A DNA stretch of 25,315 nucleotides from Bacillota bacterium (GCA_023436245.1 JAEZJZ010000038.1:1-25315), one strand, 5' to 3'. Positions 1 through 6,663 are shown, numbered from the stretch's first letter. Numbers and translations are program-made. The notes: generated by a model from the sequence alone, not told the origin.

Positions 1-2
1 AG

Positions 3-662
3 AAGACAGTGAACGGCGAGACCACCGCCTACGTCTACGAAGGCGACCGCGTCGTGCTCGAGCTGGACCGCTACGGCAACCAGCAGGCCAGGAACACCTA
101 TGGCATCAACCTGCTGGCGAGAACAGTGGGCGACGAGAAGTATTACTACCTCTACAACGGCCACGCCGACGTGGTGGCGTTGATTGACTCCAGTAGCGGT
201 ACGTTGGCCGCCAGCTACTACTACGATGCCTTCGGGAATATCCTGGAGCAGACAGGTACCGTTGAGAGCCCCATCCTCTACGCCGGTTACCAGCACGACC
301 CCGAGACCGGGCTCTACTACCTGAACGCTCGCATGTATGACCCGAAGACCGCCCGGTTCCTGCAGGAGGATACCTACCGGGGGAGCCTTGGCGATCCGCT
401 CAGCCTGCATCTCTATGCCTATTGCTTCAACAATCCGCTGAGGTATTTCGATCCGACCGGGCATATGGGCGAAGCGGTCCGGGACGAAGCCCAGGCCAGG
501 GGGACAAGGTTCACTGGGAGAAGGACAAGACCACCGGCAAGGGCGTCATCACTATCACGGAGCAAGACGGCACCAAGACTGTGCTGCATGAGGGCAGAGA
601 CTTCGTCTATGGTGATGACAAGAAGGCGCACTACAGCGACGCCTACGTGGCGAGCCGTATAG
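3..662 (+). CDS. RHS repeat protein, 3' part of core (5' end outside window, frameshifted)
   Basis: The reading frame is open from the left edge, so this is the end of a longer gene. The protein shows the RHS core hallmarks: YxG/Y-rich repeats, YYYLYNGHADVVALID, a DAFGN segment, then ETGLYYLNARMYDPKTARFLQEDTY and the core terminus NPLRYFDPTGH near position 460. In the family the core forms a shell around a variable C-terminal toxin. Here real coding similarity stops at about 500. Downstream the frame is Arg-rich nonsense up to the stop at 660-662, while the toxin-like tail continues one base back in another frame, just after a GGGGG run at 499-503. Either a single base has been lost, silencing the toxin, or the assembly has an error. 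The core identification is secure; export route and target are unknown. Confidence 0.85.
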   Translation, partial: KTVNGETTAYVYEGDRVVLELDRYGNQQARNTYGINLLARTVGDEKYYYLYNGHADVVALIDSSSGTLAASYYYDAFGNILEQTGTVESPILYAGYQHDPETGLYYLNARMYDPKTARFLQEDTYRGSLGDPLSLHLYAYCFNNPLRYFDPTGHMGEAVRDEAQARGTRFTGRRTRPPARASSLSRSKTAPRLCCMRAETSSMVMTRRRTTATPTWRAV

Positions 663-1480
663 GCACAGACAGCGGCAAAGGAACCGACCATGTAGGTTCG
701 TCTGATGACATCGCGCCATCGGGCACTTCCATCGCGCAGAGCAACAGTGCCGCAAAACATGAGCAGACCCAAGCTGATAAGGCCCTGGGTCAGGTGGCTC
801 TAGGTCGTTACTACCAGGGCGAGATCACGCTGACTGGAACACTTGGTGAGATTGCCCTTTCGTTGACCGGGGCCGATGTAGTCTTTGATCTACGTGATCT
901 CTCAGCGGATCTTCGGGATTGGGAGTGGAGCTGGAAACACGCCGGTGAAACCTTTCTTGATGCAGTTGGCCTAATTCCGGTGATCGGAACGATTAAGCAC
1001 GTCGATGAGATCGGTGAAGTAATTACGCTTATGGCCAAGAACGGCGACGAACTCGTCGAAGTAGGGCAAGTTGTGGCAAAGAATGCGGATGAGGCAGGGG
1101 CGATCATTAGGAGTGCCGCGAAAACCTGGGATGGAAAGACAGTAGAAGAGTTGGCTGAACTGCATATCAGCAGCTCCGGGAAAACAGTCTTAGGCCACTA
1201 TGCGCCTGGCGGTGGGTACATTGGGAAGGCGCAAAGCATGGGAGCTAGCTATTTTGATATCGGGGGTACCTGGGAAAAACTTTCGGAGACCGAACGTTGG
1301 GCGGCTAACAGACACTTCCTCGACGTTATCGCGGAAAGAGGTGACCGAGTTTGCTTATCTGTATCCCAATATGATATCAGGCCAAACTCATCATTGGTTA
1401 AGGAGCTAGACTACCTAATTAAGCAGAAAGGATATCGATGGGTGGACGAATGGTCGCTGGCAAAGGAGGTAGTTGATTAG
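500..1480 (+). pseudogene. RHS C-terminal toxin-like tail, out of frame with the core
   Basis: This is the continuation of the preceding RHS gene in the -1 frame. The first sensible residues are GDKVHWEKDKTTGKG, directly after the G run at 499-503. A linker follows, then a hydrophobic segment DAVGLIPVIGTIKHVDEIGE at about 960-1020. That segment resembles the pre-toxin regions commonly found before the variable domain of polymorphic toxins. The last roughly 100 residues (GKTVLGHY to KEVVD, about 1175-1477) form a compact domain with WAANRHFLDVIAERGD and LVKELDYLIKQKGYRW. I recall this type as a recurrent RHS/YD-repeat tail but cannot assign a catalytic activity. No convincing ribosome binding site or start precedes it, so it would be expressed only if the frame were restored. 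A small gene follows directly at 1481, as expected for a toxin/immunity pair. Confidence 0.7.
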
Positions 1481-1903
1481 TTGGACGAGATATTGGCATT
1501 CTTGGTTGAGTATTGTGCAAATCTGTACAATAAGCATGGGTTCAGATTTGTAGATTCAGAAGTTGCCCCTTCCTTTGGAAACGCCGCAATCCTCCTTCGA
1601 AATAGGAATCTCGAGGTCCAGTTCATTCGTGACAAAGGACAGCTGTTTCTGGATTTCAAGAGCATATGTGAAGGGCAAAAGGATAGATGGTACTCACTTG
1701 ATCTAGTCCGCCAGATGGTCACAGGAGAGACTTTTTATCATTCAATGCTCGACGACGCGAATGGAAGGTTCTTGAGAGAGAACTTGCCAACGATTCTTGG
1801 GCTATTTGAGTGCAACTGCATATCTGAGACGGTTCATGCTCTAGATGCCCTTGGGGTTAAACGTGGGGCAGAACTGTTCGGCACCTTCAACGATCGTGCA
1901 TAG
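1481..1903 (+). CDS. Small protein, probable immunity protein for the preceding RHS toxin
   Basis: This encodes a 140-residue soluble protein with no signal peptide or membrane segment. The start is TTG directly abutting the toxin stop codon, with an AGGAGG site at 1464-1469, eleven bases upstream, placed inside the end of the toxin frame. The protein is mixed acidic/hydrophobic, with the segments QFIRDKGQLFLDF and DRWYSLDLVRQMVTGE typical of small immunity-like proteins. I do not recognise a named family. The functional call is inference from position, size and translational coupling: in RHS and other polymorphic toxin loci the gene right after the variable tail usually encodes the specific inhibitor. 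Local base composition is clearly more AT-rich than the purine operon, consistent with a horizontally acquired cassette. Confidence 0.6.
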   Translation: MDEILAFLVEYCANLYNKHGFRFVDSEVAPSFGNAAILLRNRNLEVQFIRDKGQLFLDFKSICEGQKDRWYSLDLVRQMVTGETFYHSMLDDANGRFLRENLPTILGLFECNCISETVHALDALGVKRGAELFGTFNDRA

Positions 1904-1972
1904 GAAGATCATGGGATAACAGGTTGCATGATTTGATTGAGCAGATGGCAACCTAATCAGCAAGACGACCCC

Positions 1973-2106
1973 CGACGAAGTATTACTGCCTCTACAACGG
2001 TCACGCCGACGTGGTAGCGCTGATCGATGCCTCCGGCGGTGACGGTGCCAGTTACTACTACGAGGCCTTCGGGAATATCCTGGAGCAGACAGGTACCGGT
2101 TCCTGA
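1973..2106 (+). pseudogene. Truncated duplicate of the RHS core
   Basis: About 130 bases closely repeat 133-264 of the upstream RHS gene, encoding KYYCLYNGHADVVALID, then SYYYEAFGNILEQTGTG, and ending at TGA 2104-2106. Two bases are missing at the left end compared with the intact copy (GACGAAGTATT against GACGAGAAGTATT). The right end jumps directly to sequence matching the pre-toxin region, skipping the rest of the core. There is no start site. I interpret it as the recombination scar that brought in the second toxin tail. It is a remnant, not a gene. Confidence 0.8.
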
Positions 2107-2108
2107 CC

Positions 2109-2564
2109 GTGATCGGCATGGTCAAGTACGTTGATGAAGCTGGAGCAGTGGTCAAGATCCTCGCAAAGAATGGTGACGATGTCATTGAGGTTGGGCAGGT
2201 AGCGGCGAGGAACGCGGACGAGTTGGGAGCGGTGGCGAGCGTCAACGCGAAAACGCCGGATTTCATCGTCACGCCAAGAGGAGAGGCTATTGCCGTTCCA
2301 GTTGGCTCGTCGGGGCCAGTCGATGTGATTAACCCTTCCGGTAGTAGGGCTGGGTCTGCGTACGTAGGTGGGCATGGTGGACTGAATGGGCAGGTGTCAA
2401 GCGTAAGGATAATGGATCCCACTCCGGCACGAGGTAGACCTCCTGGGTATCCAGGTGGTTATGTGAAGTATGAGAATGCCCTAGGACAAGGTGTGGATTA
2501 CATTACTGGGCGAACCCTCTCCAATGCCAAGTCGCATATTCCGCTGACGTTTGAATTTGAGTAG
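2109..2564 (+). pseudogene. Orphan RHS C-terminal toxin-like tail (second cassette)
   Basis: This frame of about 151 codons opens with VIGMVKYVDEAGAVVKILAKNGDD, a diverged copy of the pre-toxin segment at about 980-1106 of the first tail (VIGTIKHVDEIGEVITLMAKNGDE). After 2240 the two tails are unrelated. This one ends with GYPGGYVKYENALGQGVDYITGRTLSNAKSHIPL, a tail type I recall at the ends of RHS/YD-repeat proteins, activity not known to me. The apparent GTG at 2109 lies inside homologous sequence and has no good ribosome binding site, so it is probably not a native start. The arrangement (core scrap, shared pre-toxin, new toxin, new immunity) is the classic displaced orphan tip. The broken-cassette call is confident; any toxic activity is inference. 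Confidence 0.7.
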
Positions 2565-2580
2565 GCGAGGTGATCGGGAA

Positions 2581-2913
2581 GTGAAGGACGCGCTTGACGG
2601 CATGGTGCACTCCACGATAGAGGGACTAGAAAGCATACATGATTACGTTCAGTTGTTGATGGACAGGTGTATCCTGAGTATATATACTCCCGCCACGTAT
2701 CGGAGTGTGCTAGGTGAAGGCGGCCGGCTAGATGCAAACTGGTCAATGGCGCGCGGTCATGCCATTGCTGCCGTGTCCTACTGTGAAGGGGCATATGTGG
2801 AATTATGTCTCGATGACGGGGCTGCCATAAGGATATCACTGTGCGAAAACGATTACTCCGGCCCAGAGGCTCTCAGCTTACACTTTGGTGATGGTAGTAT
2901 TGTGGTAGTCTAG
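2581..2913 (+). CDS. Small protein, probable immunity protein for the orphan RHS tail
   Basis: This encodes about 110 residues from GTG 2581, preceded by GAGGTG at 2566-2571. A TTG at 2551 is also in frame, but it overlaps the toxin tail's end and has no better site. The C-terminal half (GHAIAAVSYCEGAYVELCLDDGAAIRISLCENDYSGPEAL) is a compact beta-rich acidic segment ending in a valine-rich strand. There is no signal peptide or transmembrane segment. Position, 17 bases after the toxin-tail stop, and small size make it the likely cognate antidote. I remember similar proteins beside the same RHS tail type, but this is recollection and I have no database evidence. It appears intact although its toxin partner is severed from a core. 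Confidence 0.55.
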   Translation: MKDALDGMVHSTIEGLESIHDYVQLLMDRCILSIYTPATYRSVLGEGGRLDANWSMARGHAIAAVSYCEGAYVELCLDDGAAIRISLCENDYSGPEALSLHFGDGSIVVV

Positions 2914-3040
2914 TTTTGCTCGCACCAGGCAATGCCTCAATCCGATCCTGGGTCACTTTCTATGCCACCGCATACGGATACTACTGTCTACGCGGAGCAC
3001 ATGGTAGTTAAGCCGATACCAAATGTTGTCCAGTCAATAG

Positions 3041-3238
3041 TGGCTCCAGCGCACCTACGCCCACCTGATCGCCATCCGCTCCGTGGACAGCCAGGACGCG
3101 ATGACGGCCGATTGGACGCGTCTGCCGTTTGACTTGCTGGACCAGATGTCCCGCCGCATCGTCAATGAAGTGCGGGGCGTGAACCGCGTCGTCTACGACA
3201 TCACCTCCAAACCACCGGGAACGATTGAGTGGGAATAG
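3041..3238 (+). pseudogene. guaA: 3' fragment of GMP synthase (guaA), last 65 codons
   Basis: Reading from 3041 to the TAG at 3236-3238 gives the unmistakable C-terminus of glutamine-hydrolysing GMP synthase: YAHLIAIRSVDSQDAMTADW, RLPFDLLDQMSRRIVNEV, and the terminal YDITSKPPGTIEWE. This is the dimerisation domain that ends every bacterial GuaA. An in-frame TAG lies immediately upstream at 3038-3040, and nothing before it resembles GuaA, so only about an eighth of the gene is present. The fragment is very well conserved, so truncation or duplication looks recent. A working copy should exist elsewhere. Its place between the RHS cassette array and the purine region marks a rearrangement boundary. 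Confidence 0.9.
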
Positions 3239-3240
3239 GA

Positions 3241-3286
3241 GAAATCCCTGGAAACCTGCTAGCGCAAGGTTCTCTAGGGATTCTTT
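3241..3286 (+). terminator. Terminator-like hairpin after the guaA fragment
   Basis: AATCCCT at 3243-3249 pairs with AGGGATT at 3276-3282, with additional partial pairing inside (GGAAACC with GGTT). A short CTTTAT tract follows. It lies a few bases after the guaA stop, where the native guaA terminator would be. The T tract is weak, so efficiency is uncertain. Confidence 0.5.
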
Positions 3287-3329
3287 ATGCCGGCCAATAG
3301 AAGAGCTAAACAGTTATGAAGACGTGTGC

Positions 3330-3371
3330 TTGACAGTGTTAGTCCCATATAGTACAGTCCCATATGGGACT
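3330..3371 (+). promoter_or_regulatory. Promoter and palindromic operator of the marR gene
   Basis: TTGACA (3330-3335) and TACAGT (3353-3358) with a 17-base spacer form a good sigma-A-type promoter. A perfect 16-bp palindrome AGTCCCATATGGGACT occupies 3356-3371, across the end of the -10 box and the start site. Its left arm AGTCCCATAT also occurs at 3341-3350 inside the spacer, 15 bp upstream. Two such sites over a promoter just before a MarR gene fit autorepression. Confidence 0.75.
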
Positions 3372-3383
3372 GGAGGTGAATCT

Positions 3384-3830
3384 GTGGCTGATAGAACACA
3401 AGGCGGATTCTTGATCTCGCAGATAAAGCAAATAAGCGGCAGAATATTCGAGAAGTTGCTGGTCAGTGCTGGTGTAGAAGCATTCAACGGAGCCCAGGGA
3501 CGCATTCTGTATGTTCTGTGGCAAGAGGACGGTATTCCCATCGTGGAACTGTCCCAGAAAACGGGACTGGCGAAGACTACTCTGACCAGTATGCTCGATC
3601 GAATGGAGAGCTCAGGTCTGATTGTGCGTGAACTTGACAGAAAGGACCGGCGGCAAACTCGTATCGCACTCACCGAAAAAGCGCGCGAGCTAAGCGGTGA
3701 GTATGACAAGGTATCCCTTGCAATGAACGAGATCTATTACGCAGGGCTCTCGGATGATGAGATTGTCGCCTTTGAGAATACTCTACGACGAATCTTGAAC
3801 AATCTTTGTGAAAAGGAGCGTGTGATATGA
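3384..3830 (+). CDS. MarR-family transcriptional regulator
   Basis: This encodes about 148 residues from GTG 3384, chosen because GGAGGTG lies just upstream at 3372-3378 and because the promoter and palindrome would fall inside any longer version. It has a typical MarR winged helix-turn-helix. Residues about 40-80 contain the recognition region (VELSQKTGLAKTTLTSMLDRMESSGLI, in two parts), and the wing is RELDRKDRRQTRI at about 82-94. The flanking helices would form the dimer. Members sense small ligands or oxidants and usually repress themselves and an adjacent gene. Here the stop overlaps the next start (ATGA), so it is coupled to the flavin-reductase-like gene, and the operator candidate precedes it. 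The ligand is unknown; no obvious redox-cysteine arrangement is present. Confidence 0.9.
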   Translation: MADRTQGGFLISQIKQISGRIFEKLLVSAGVEAFNGAQGRILYVLWQEDGIPIVELSQKTGLAKTTLTSMLDRMESSGLIVRELDRKDRRQTRIALTEKARELSGEYDKVSLAMNEIYYAGLSDDEIVAFENTLRRILNNLCEKERVI

Positions 3831-4429
3831 AAAAGTCGATACCCAACTCCAATCATTTTTGCCCCCAGACATTGTTTGTTTACGGTACCCACAAAGAGGA
3901 CGGAACACCCAACTTCGGGTTGTTCTGTTGGTTCAGCTACTACTTTGATTCCGAGATGGGTGTAATGGCCTGCATCGGCGGCGACAAACTGACCAAAGAC
4001 CGAATTCACGCAATGAAGGTTTTTTCGGCTAACCTCGTCACGGAAGAGCTGCTGCCGTTTGCAGACTTTTTTGGCAACACGGAAGGGTATAGCGGCAGCA
4101 AGCAGCATATTGCCATCAAGACAGAAAAAGGACGGGTTCTTGATGTCCCGGTTCTGGTTGATAGCCCGTGGATCTACGAACTGGAAGTCGACCGGTCTAT
4201 TGCGTTGGAAGGCGGCGAGATATTTCTCTGCAAGATCAGAAATGTACTCGCCGATGAGCTTCTATGTGATGAGACCCTGAGCGTGGAAGAACGGATGAGA
4301 ACTATTAGGCCTGTGCACACAGTTCGCCAAACATATATCGGATGGGATGGGACTGAGGCTGGTCCCTGGGGTGGGCCCATGCAGAGAGTCCTGAGGAACC
4401 CAAGCGAAAGCGAGTCTGGGATGAACTAG
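3827..4429 (+). CDS. Flavin-reductase-like / FMN-binding split-barrel protein
   Basis: This encodes 200 residues. The start ATG overlaps the marR stop by four bases (ATGA), and GGAGCG at the end of marR can serve as ribosome binding site. The N-terminal part (PQTLFVYGTHKEDGTPNFGLFCWFSYYFD) and the following DRIHAMKVFSANLV and KSIPNS-type elements match the flavin reductase-like split barrel, which binds FMN and reduces flavins or other acceptors with NAD(P)H. The protein is soluble and has no signal peptide. Co-transcription with a MarR regulator suggests an inducible detoxification or redox function. The true substrate cannot be read from sequence, and some relatives bind flavin without reductase activity. 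Confidence 0.8.
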   Translation: MKKSIPNSNHFCPQTLFVYGTHKEDGTPNFGLFCWFSYYFDSEMGVMACIGGDKLTKDRIHAMKVFSANLVTEELLPFADFFGNTEGYSGSKQHIAIKTEKGRVLDVPVLVDSPWIYELEVDRSIALEGGEIFLCKIRNVLADELLCDETLSVEERMRTIRPVHTVRQTYIGWDGTEAGPWGGPMQRVLRNPSESESGMN

Positions 4430-4518
4430 TCAACTCATTGGGCGATAACGTTGCAGGTGCCTGAGAAATGCAGCACTGCGGTCTAGGCGTCGACTCTATT
4501 CCGCATTAAGGAGTTGTC

Positions 4519-5094
4519 GTGATCATGAAAGCGGATGTGCCCGAACTACTATTTGCTTCGCGCGGCGATTTTCGCGCCTGGTTGTCTGCCAACGCGGAGA
4601 CAAGCGCTGGGGTGTGGCTGGTGTTCGGCAAGACAAAAGAGCTAGTCACTTTGTCTGCCAATGACGCCTTGGAAGAGGCCCTTTGCTTTGGGTGGATAGA
4701 CGGACAGATGAAGAGCATCGACAACACGAAATACGTGAAATACTTTGCCCAGCGCCGGCCTAAGAGTCCCTGGTCTGAAAAGAACAAGAAAACGGTGGAG
4801 ACGTTGCGCGAAAGAGGGCTAATGACCGAATTGGGTGAGAGGGCAGTGGCAGTCGCAAGACGAGATGGCATCTGGGATGCTCCGCGGCGTGATCCGATCA
4901 CGGAGGAACAGGTTGCAGCGTTTGCAGAGAAGCTGGCCGGGATATCGCCGGCATGCGAGAACTTCGCCAACATGTCACAGTCTGTCCGGCTTACATACAC
5001 GAGAAGATATCTCTCCTTCAAGACTGAGGAAGCCCGACAGCGGGACTTCGCGAAAATCGTCGAGAGACTCAACCAGAACCTGAAACCTATGTAG
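4519..5094 (+). CDS. YdeI/OmpD-associated family protein
   Basis: This encodes 191 residues. GTG 4519 lies five bases after AAGGAG (4508-4513); an in-frame ATG at 4525 is the alternative. The sequence follows the YdeI/OmpD-associated (bacteriocin-protection-like) family. The N-terminal part has SRGDFRAWLSANAETSAGVWLVF, then the conserved EEALCFGWIDGQ with YFAQRRPKSPWSEKNK, and a C-terminal helical part with LTYTRRYLSFKTEEARQRDF. The biochemical role of the family is poorly defined; links to peptide or stress resistance are reported for some members. It stands alone, 89 bases after the flavin protein, with no clear promoter of its own. Confidence 0.85.
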   Translation: MIMKADVPELLFASRGDFRAWLSANAETSAGVWLVFGKTKELVTLSANDALEEALCFGWIDGQMKSIDNTKYVKYFAQRRPKSPWSEKNKKTVETLRERGLMTELGERAVAVARRDGIWDAPRRDPITEEQVAAFAEKLAGISPACENFANMSQSVRLTYTRRYLSFKTEEARQRDFAKIVERLNQNLKPM

Positions 5095-5117
5095 CGGACT
5101 CACTGCTACGCTCTCGC

Positions 5118-5147
5118 TTGACGATTGCCAACGGGCCGTGCTAACAT
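5118..5147 (+). promoter_or_regulatory. Promoter for the fluoride-riboswitch transcript
   Basis: TTGACG (5118-5123) and TAACAT (5142-5147) are separated by 18 bases. A TG one base before the -10 (5139-5140) gives an extended -10. Transcription would start near 5154, just before the aptamer, which supports the assignment. Confidence 0.6.
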
Positions 5148-5165
5148 TTTTGACAGCAGCAAAAA

Positions 5166-5212
5166 GGTGATGGAGCTCGCCGTGAACTGGCAATATGCCT
5201 GATGGCTCCTAC
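5166..5212 (+). ncRNA. Fluoride riboswitch (crcB motif)
   Basis: The region contains the crcB-motif signature in order: GGTGATGGAGCTCGCC (5166-5181), a short hairpin with paired GGCA/TGCC (5189-5198), then TGATGGCTCCTAC (5200-5212). The GGTGATGG and GATGGCTCCTAC blocks are the conserved fluoride-binding and pseudoknot parts of this RNA. Its 3' block overlaps the left arm of the following terminator, so fluoride binding would hold it and allow read-through. The class assignment is confident from sequence pattern. Confidence 0.88.
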
Positions 5213-5246
5213 TTGACCCGCCAGTGGTGTCAAGTAGGAGCTTTTT
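5205..5246 (+). terminator. Intrinsic terminator of the fluoride riboswitch
   Basis: GCTCCTACTTGAC (5205-5217) and GTCAAGTAGGAGC (5229-5241) form a perfect 13-bp stem with an 11-base loop, followed by five T. The left arm shares GCTCCTAC with the aptamer, so ligand-bound aptamer and terminator are mutually exclusive: a transcriptional ON switch. Confidence 0.9.
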
Positions 5247-5270
5247 GTTGCTTCAGAGGGGGGAGACAGC

Positions 5271-6488
5271 ATGTTTCTGTTCAGCATAGCCATGATTCTC
5301 GTTCTAGGGGCTGCAACATCGCGCTTGTTTGCCATCATCAAGGTCCCGAACATGCTCGGGCTGATTCTGGTCGGCGTGATCATGGGGCCCTTCTTCGGAA
5401 ACCTATTGTCGCCCGACTTGCTGCGAATTTCCGGTGATTTGCGGATGCTCGCCTTGGTAATCATCCTCCTGCGCGCCGGTCTAGGCATCAGCCGAGAGGC
5501 ACTGAACAAGGTCGGCAAGACGGCGCTGAAGATGAGCGCCATCCCCTGTCTGTTTGAGGGAGGCACCGTCACCCTGATCGGGCATCTGCTGCTGGACCTA
5601 CCATGGCTGGAGGCGGGCATGTTAGGCTTCGTGATCGCTGCTGTTTCACCGGCGGTGGTGGTGCCCGAAATGCTGCGTCTGCAGGAGAAGCGCTTGGGGC
5701 ATGACAAGGCAATCCCCGTAATCATCCTGGGCGGCGCCTCCATCGACGACGTCTTTGCCATCACCATTCTGACCGCGCTGTTGGGTATCGGAACAGGCTC
5801 TGGTCAGGCGAGTGTCGTCTCGCAGCTCGGCCGAATTCCTCTGGAAGTGTTGGGCGGGGTGATGCTCGGCTTAGCCCTAGGACTTGTGCTCAGCGCCATC
5901 TTCAAGTCGAGCCGGATACCTACTACTGAGTCTGATGAGATCATCATTGCCATTGGTGCTGCGCTGGCGGTGGTGCTGATCGGACAGAACCTGCATGTGG
6001 CTGGCCTGCTCTCGGTGATGGCGACTGGATTTGTCCTGCTGGAGCGGGCTCCGAAGGTTGCTCATCGGCTTTCAGACAAACTGAAGAAGGTCTGGCTTCC
6101 GGCAGAGATCTTCCTGTTCACGTTGATTGGCGCGCAGGTTGATCTCACCGTGGCCCTGCAGGCAGGGCTGATGGGCTTGGCGGTCATCGCCATTGGGCTG
6201 GTCGGGCGATCGGCAGGCGTCTTCCTGGCCACCGCCGGTACCGATCTCAACCTTAAGGAGCGTCTGTTCTGCGCGGTCGCGTATCTGCCCAAGGCAACTG
6301 TGCAGGCGGCTGTTGGCGGTTTGCCACTGGCGGCGGGTGTGTCCTCCGGTTCGCTGATTCTGGCTGTCGCTGTGCTCTCTATTGTCTTCACTGCCCCCCT
6401 TGGTGCGTGGGGTATGCGTTTGCTCGCGCCGCGGTTCCTGCAAGCCGCCACAGGCATCTCCCCGGAACCACAACTCGCTGATGACTAG
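5271..6488 (+). CDS. Cation:proton antiporter (Na+/H+ exchanger-like), under fluoride-riboswitch control
   Basis: This encodes a 405-residue, very hydrophobic protein with about eleven or twelve transmembrane segments. GGGGGG/GGGAGA at about 5259-5266 precedes ATG 5271. The family features of monovalent cation:proton antiporters are visible: an N-terminal MLGLILVGVIMGP helix, the central VSPAVVVPEML segment, and GGASIDDVFAIT with paired acidic residues D159-D160. Paired Asp residues in that helix carry the ion and protons in CPA2-type exchangers. It is the only gene downstream of the fluoride aptamer, so it is expected to be induced by fluoride. Antiporters are a known minority class of fluoride-riboswitch genes beside crcB and the F- selective CLC. 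Whether it moves fluoride, or corrects pH or ion balance during fluoride stress, cannot be told from sequence. Confidence 0.87.
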   Translation: MFLFSIAMILVLGAATSRLFAIIKVPNMLGLILVGVIMGPFFGNLLSPDLLRISGDLRMLALVIILLRAGLGISREALNKVGKTALKMSAIPCLFEGGTVTLIGHLLLDLPWLEAGMLGFVIAAVSPAVVVPEMLRLQEKRLGHDKAIPVIILGGASIDDVFAITILTALLGIGTGSGQASVVSQLGRIPLEVLGGVMLGLALGLVLSAIFKSSRIPTTESDEIIIAIGAALAVVLIGQNLHVAGLLSVMATGFVLLERAPKVAHRLSDKLKKVWLPAEIFLFTLIGAQVDLTVALQAGLMGLAVIAIGLVGRSAGVFLATAGTDLNLKERLFCAVAYLPKATVQAAVGGLPLAAGVSSGSLILAVAVLSIVFTAPLGAWGMRLLAPRFLQAATGISPEPQLADD

Positions 6489-6535
6489 GCGTCTTGTGTT
6501 CTTGCCTCAATTTGGGGCCAACGATGCCACAATCG

Positions 6536-6604
6536 CTATCCGAACGATATCAACCGCTAGCATCCGAACGTTCGGATTTAGATCTGCTCATAATGTTCGC
6601 TTTT
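6536..6604 (+). promoter_or_regulatory. Cluster of PurBox-like operators
   Basis: Three copies of the PurR PurBox core lie just upstream of the promoter: CCGAAC at 6540-6545, the perfect palindrome ATCCGAACGTTCGGAT at 6562-6577, and an inverted GCGAAC (read as GTTCGC, 6595-6600) flanked by A/T. In B. subtilis, PurR binds paired, oppositely oriented boxes (consensus AWWWCCGAACWWT) and is released by PRPP. Spacing here is one to three bases longer than the usual 16-17, so which pair is used is uncertain. Confidence 0.7.
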
Positions 6605-6608
6605 CTGC

Positions 6609-6638
6609 TTGACCACCCTCTGCGCGCGGTGTTATCAT
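6609..6638 (+). promoter_or_regulatory. Promoter of the purine permease / pur locus
   Basis: TTGACC (6609-6614) and TATCAT (6633-6638) are 18 bases apart, close to the sigma-A consensus. It sits immediately downstream of the PurBox cluster and about 30 bases upstream of the riboswitch, so the start would be near 6645. Confidence 0.65.
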
Positions 6639-6663
6639 CTAGCTAGACACCCGAACTGCAGAT

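Noticed and set aside
490..510. Programmed -1 frameshift joining RHS core and toxin
   Set aside because: The G run is not a standard X-XXY-YYZ slippery heptamer in the zero frame and I see no clear downstream stimulator, so mutation or sequencing error is preferred.
2980..3012. Third, heavily decayed copy of the RHS core (TACTACTGTCTAC... GAGCACATGGTAG)
   Set aside because: Resemblance to 1981-2016 covers only a few short blocks with several gaps; could be chance.
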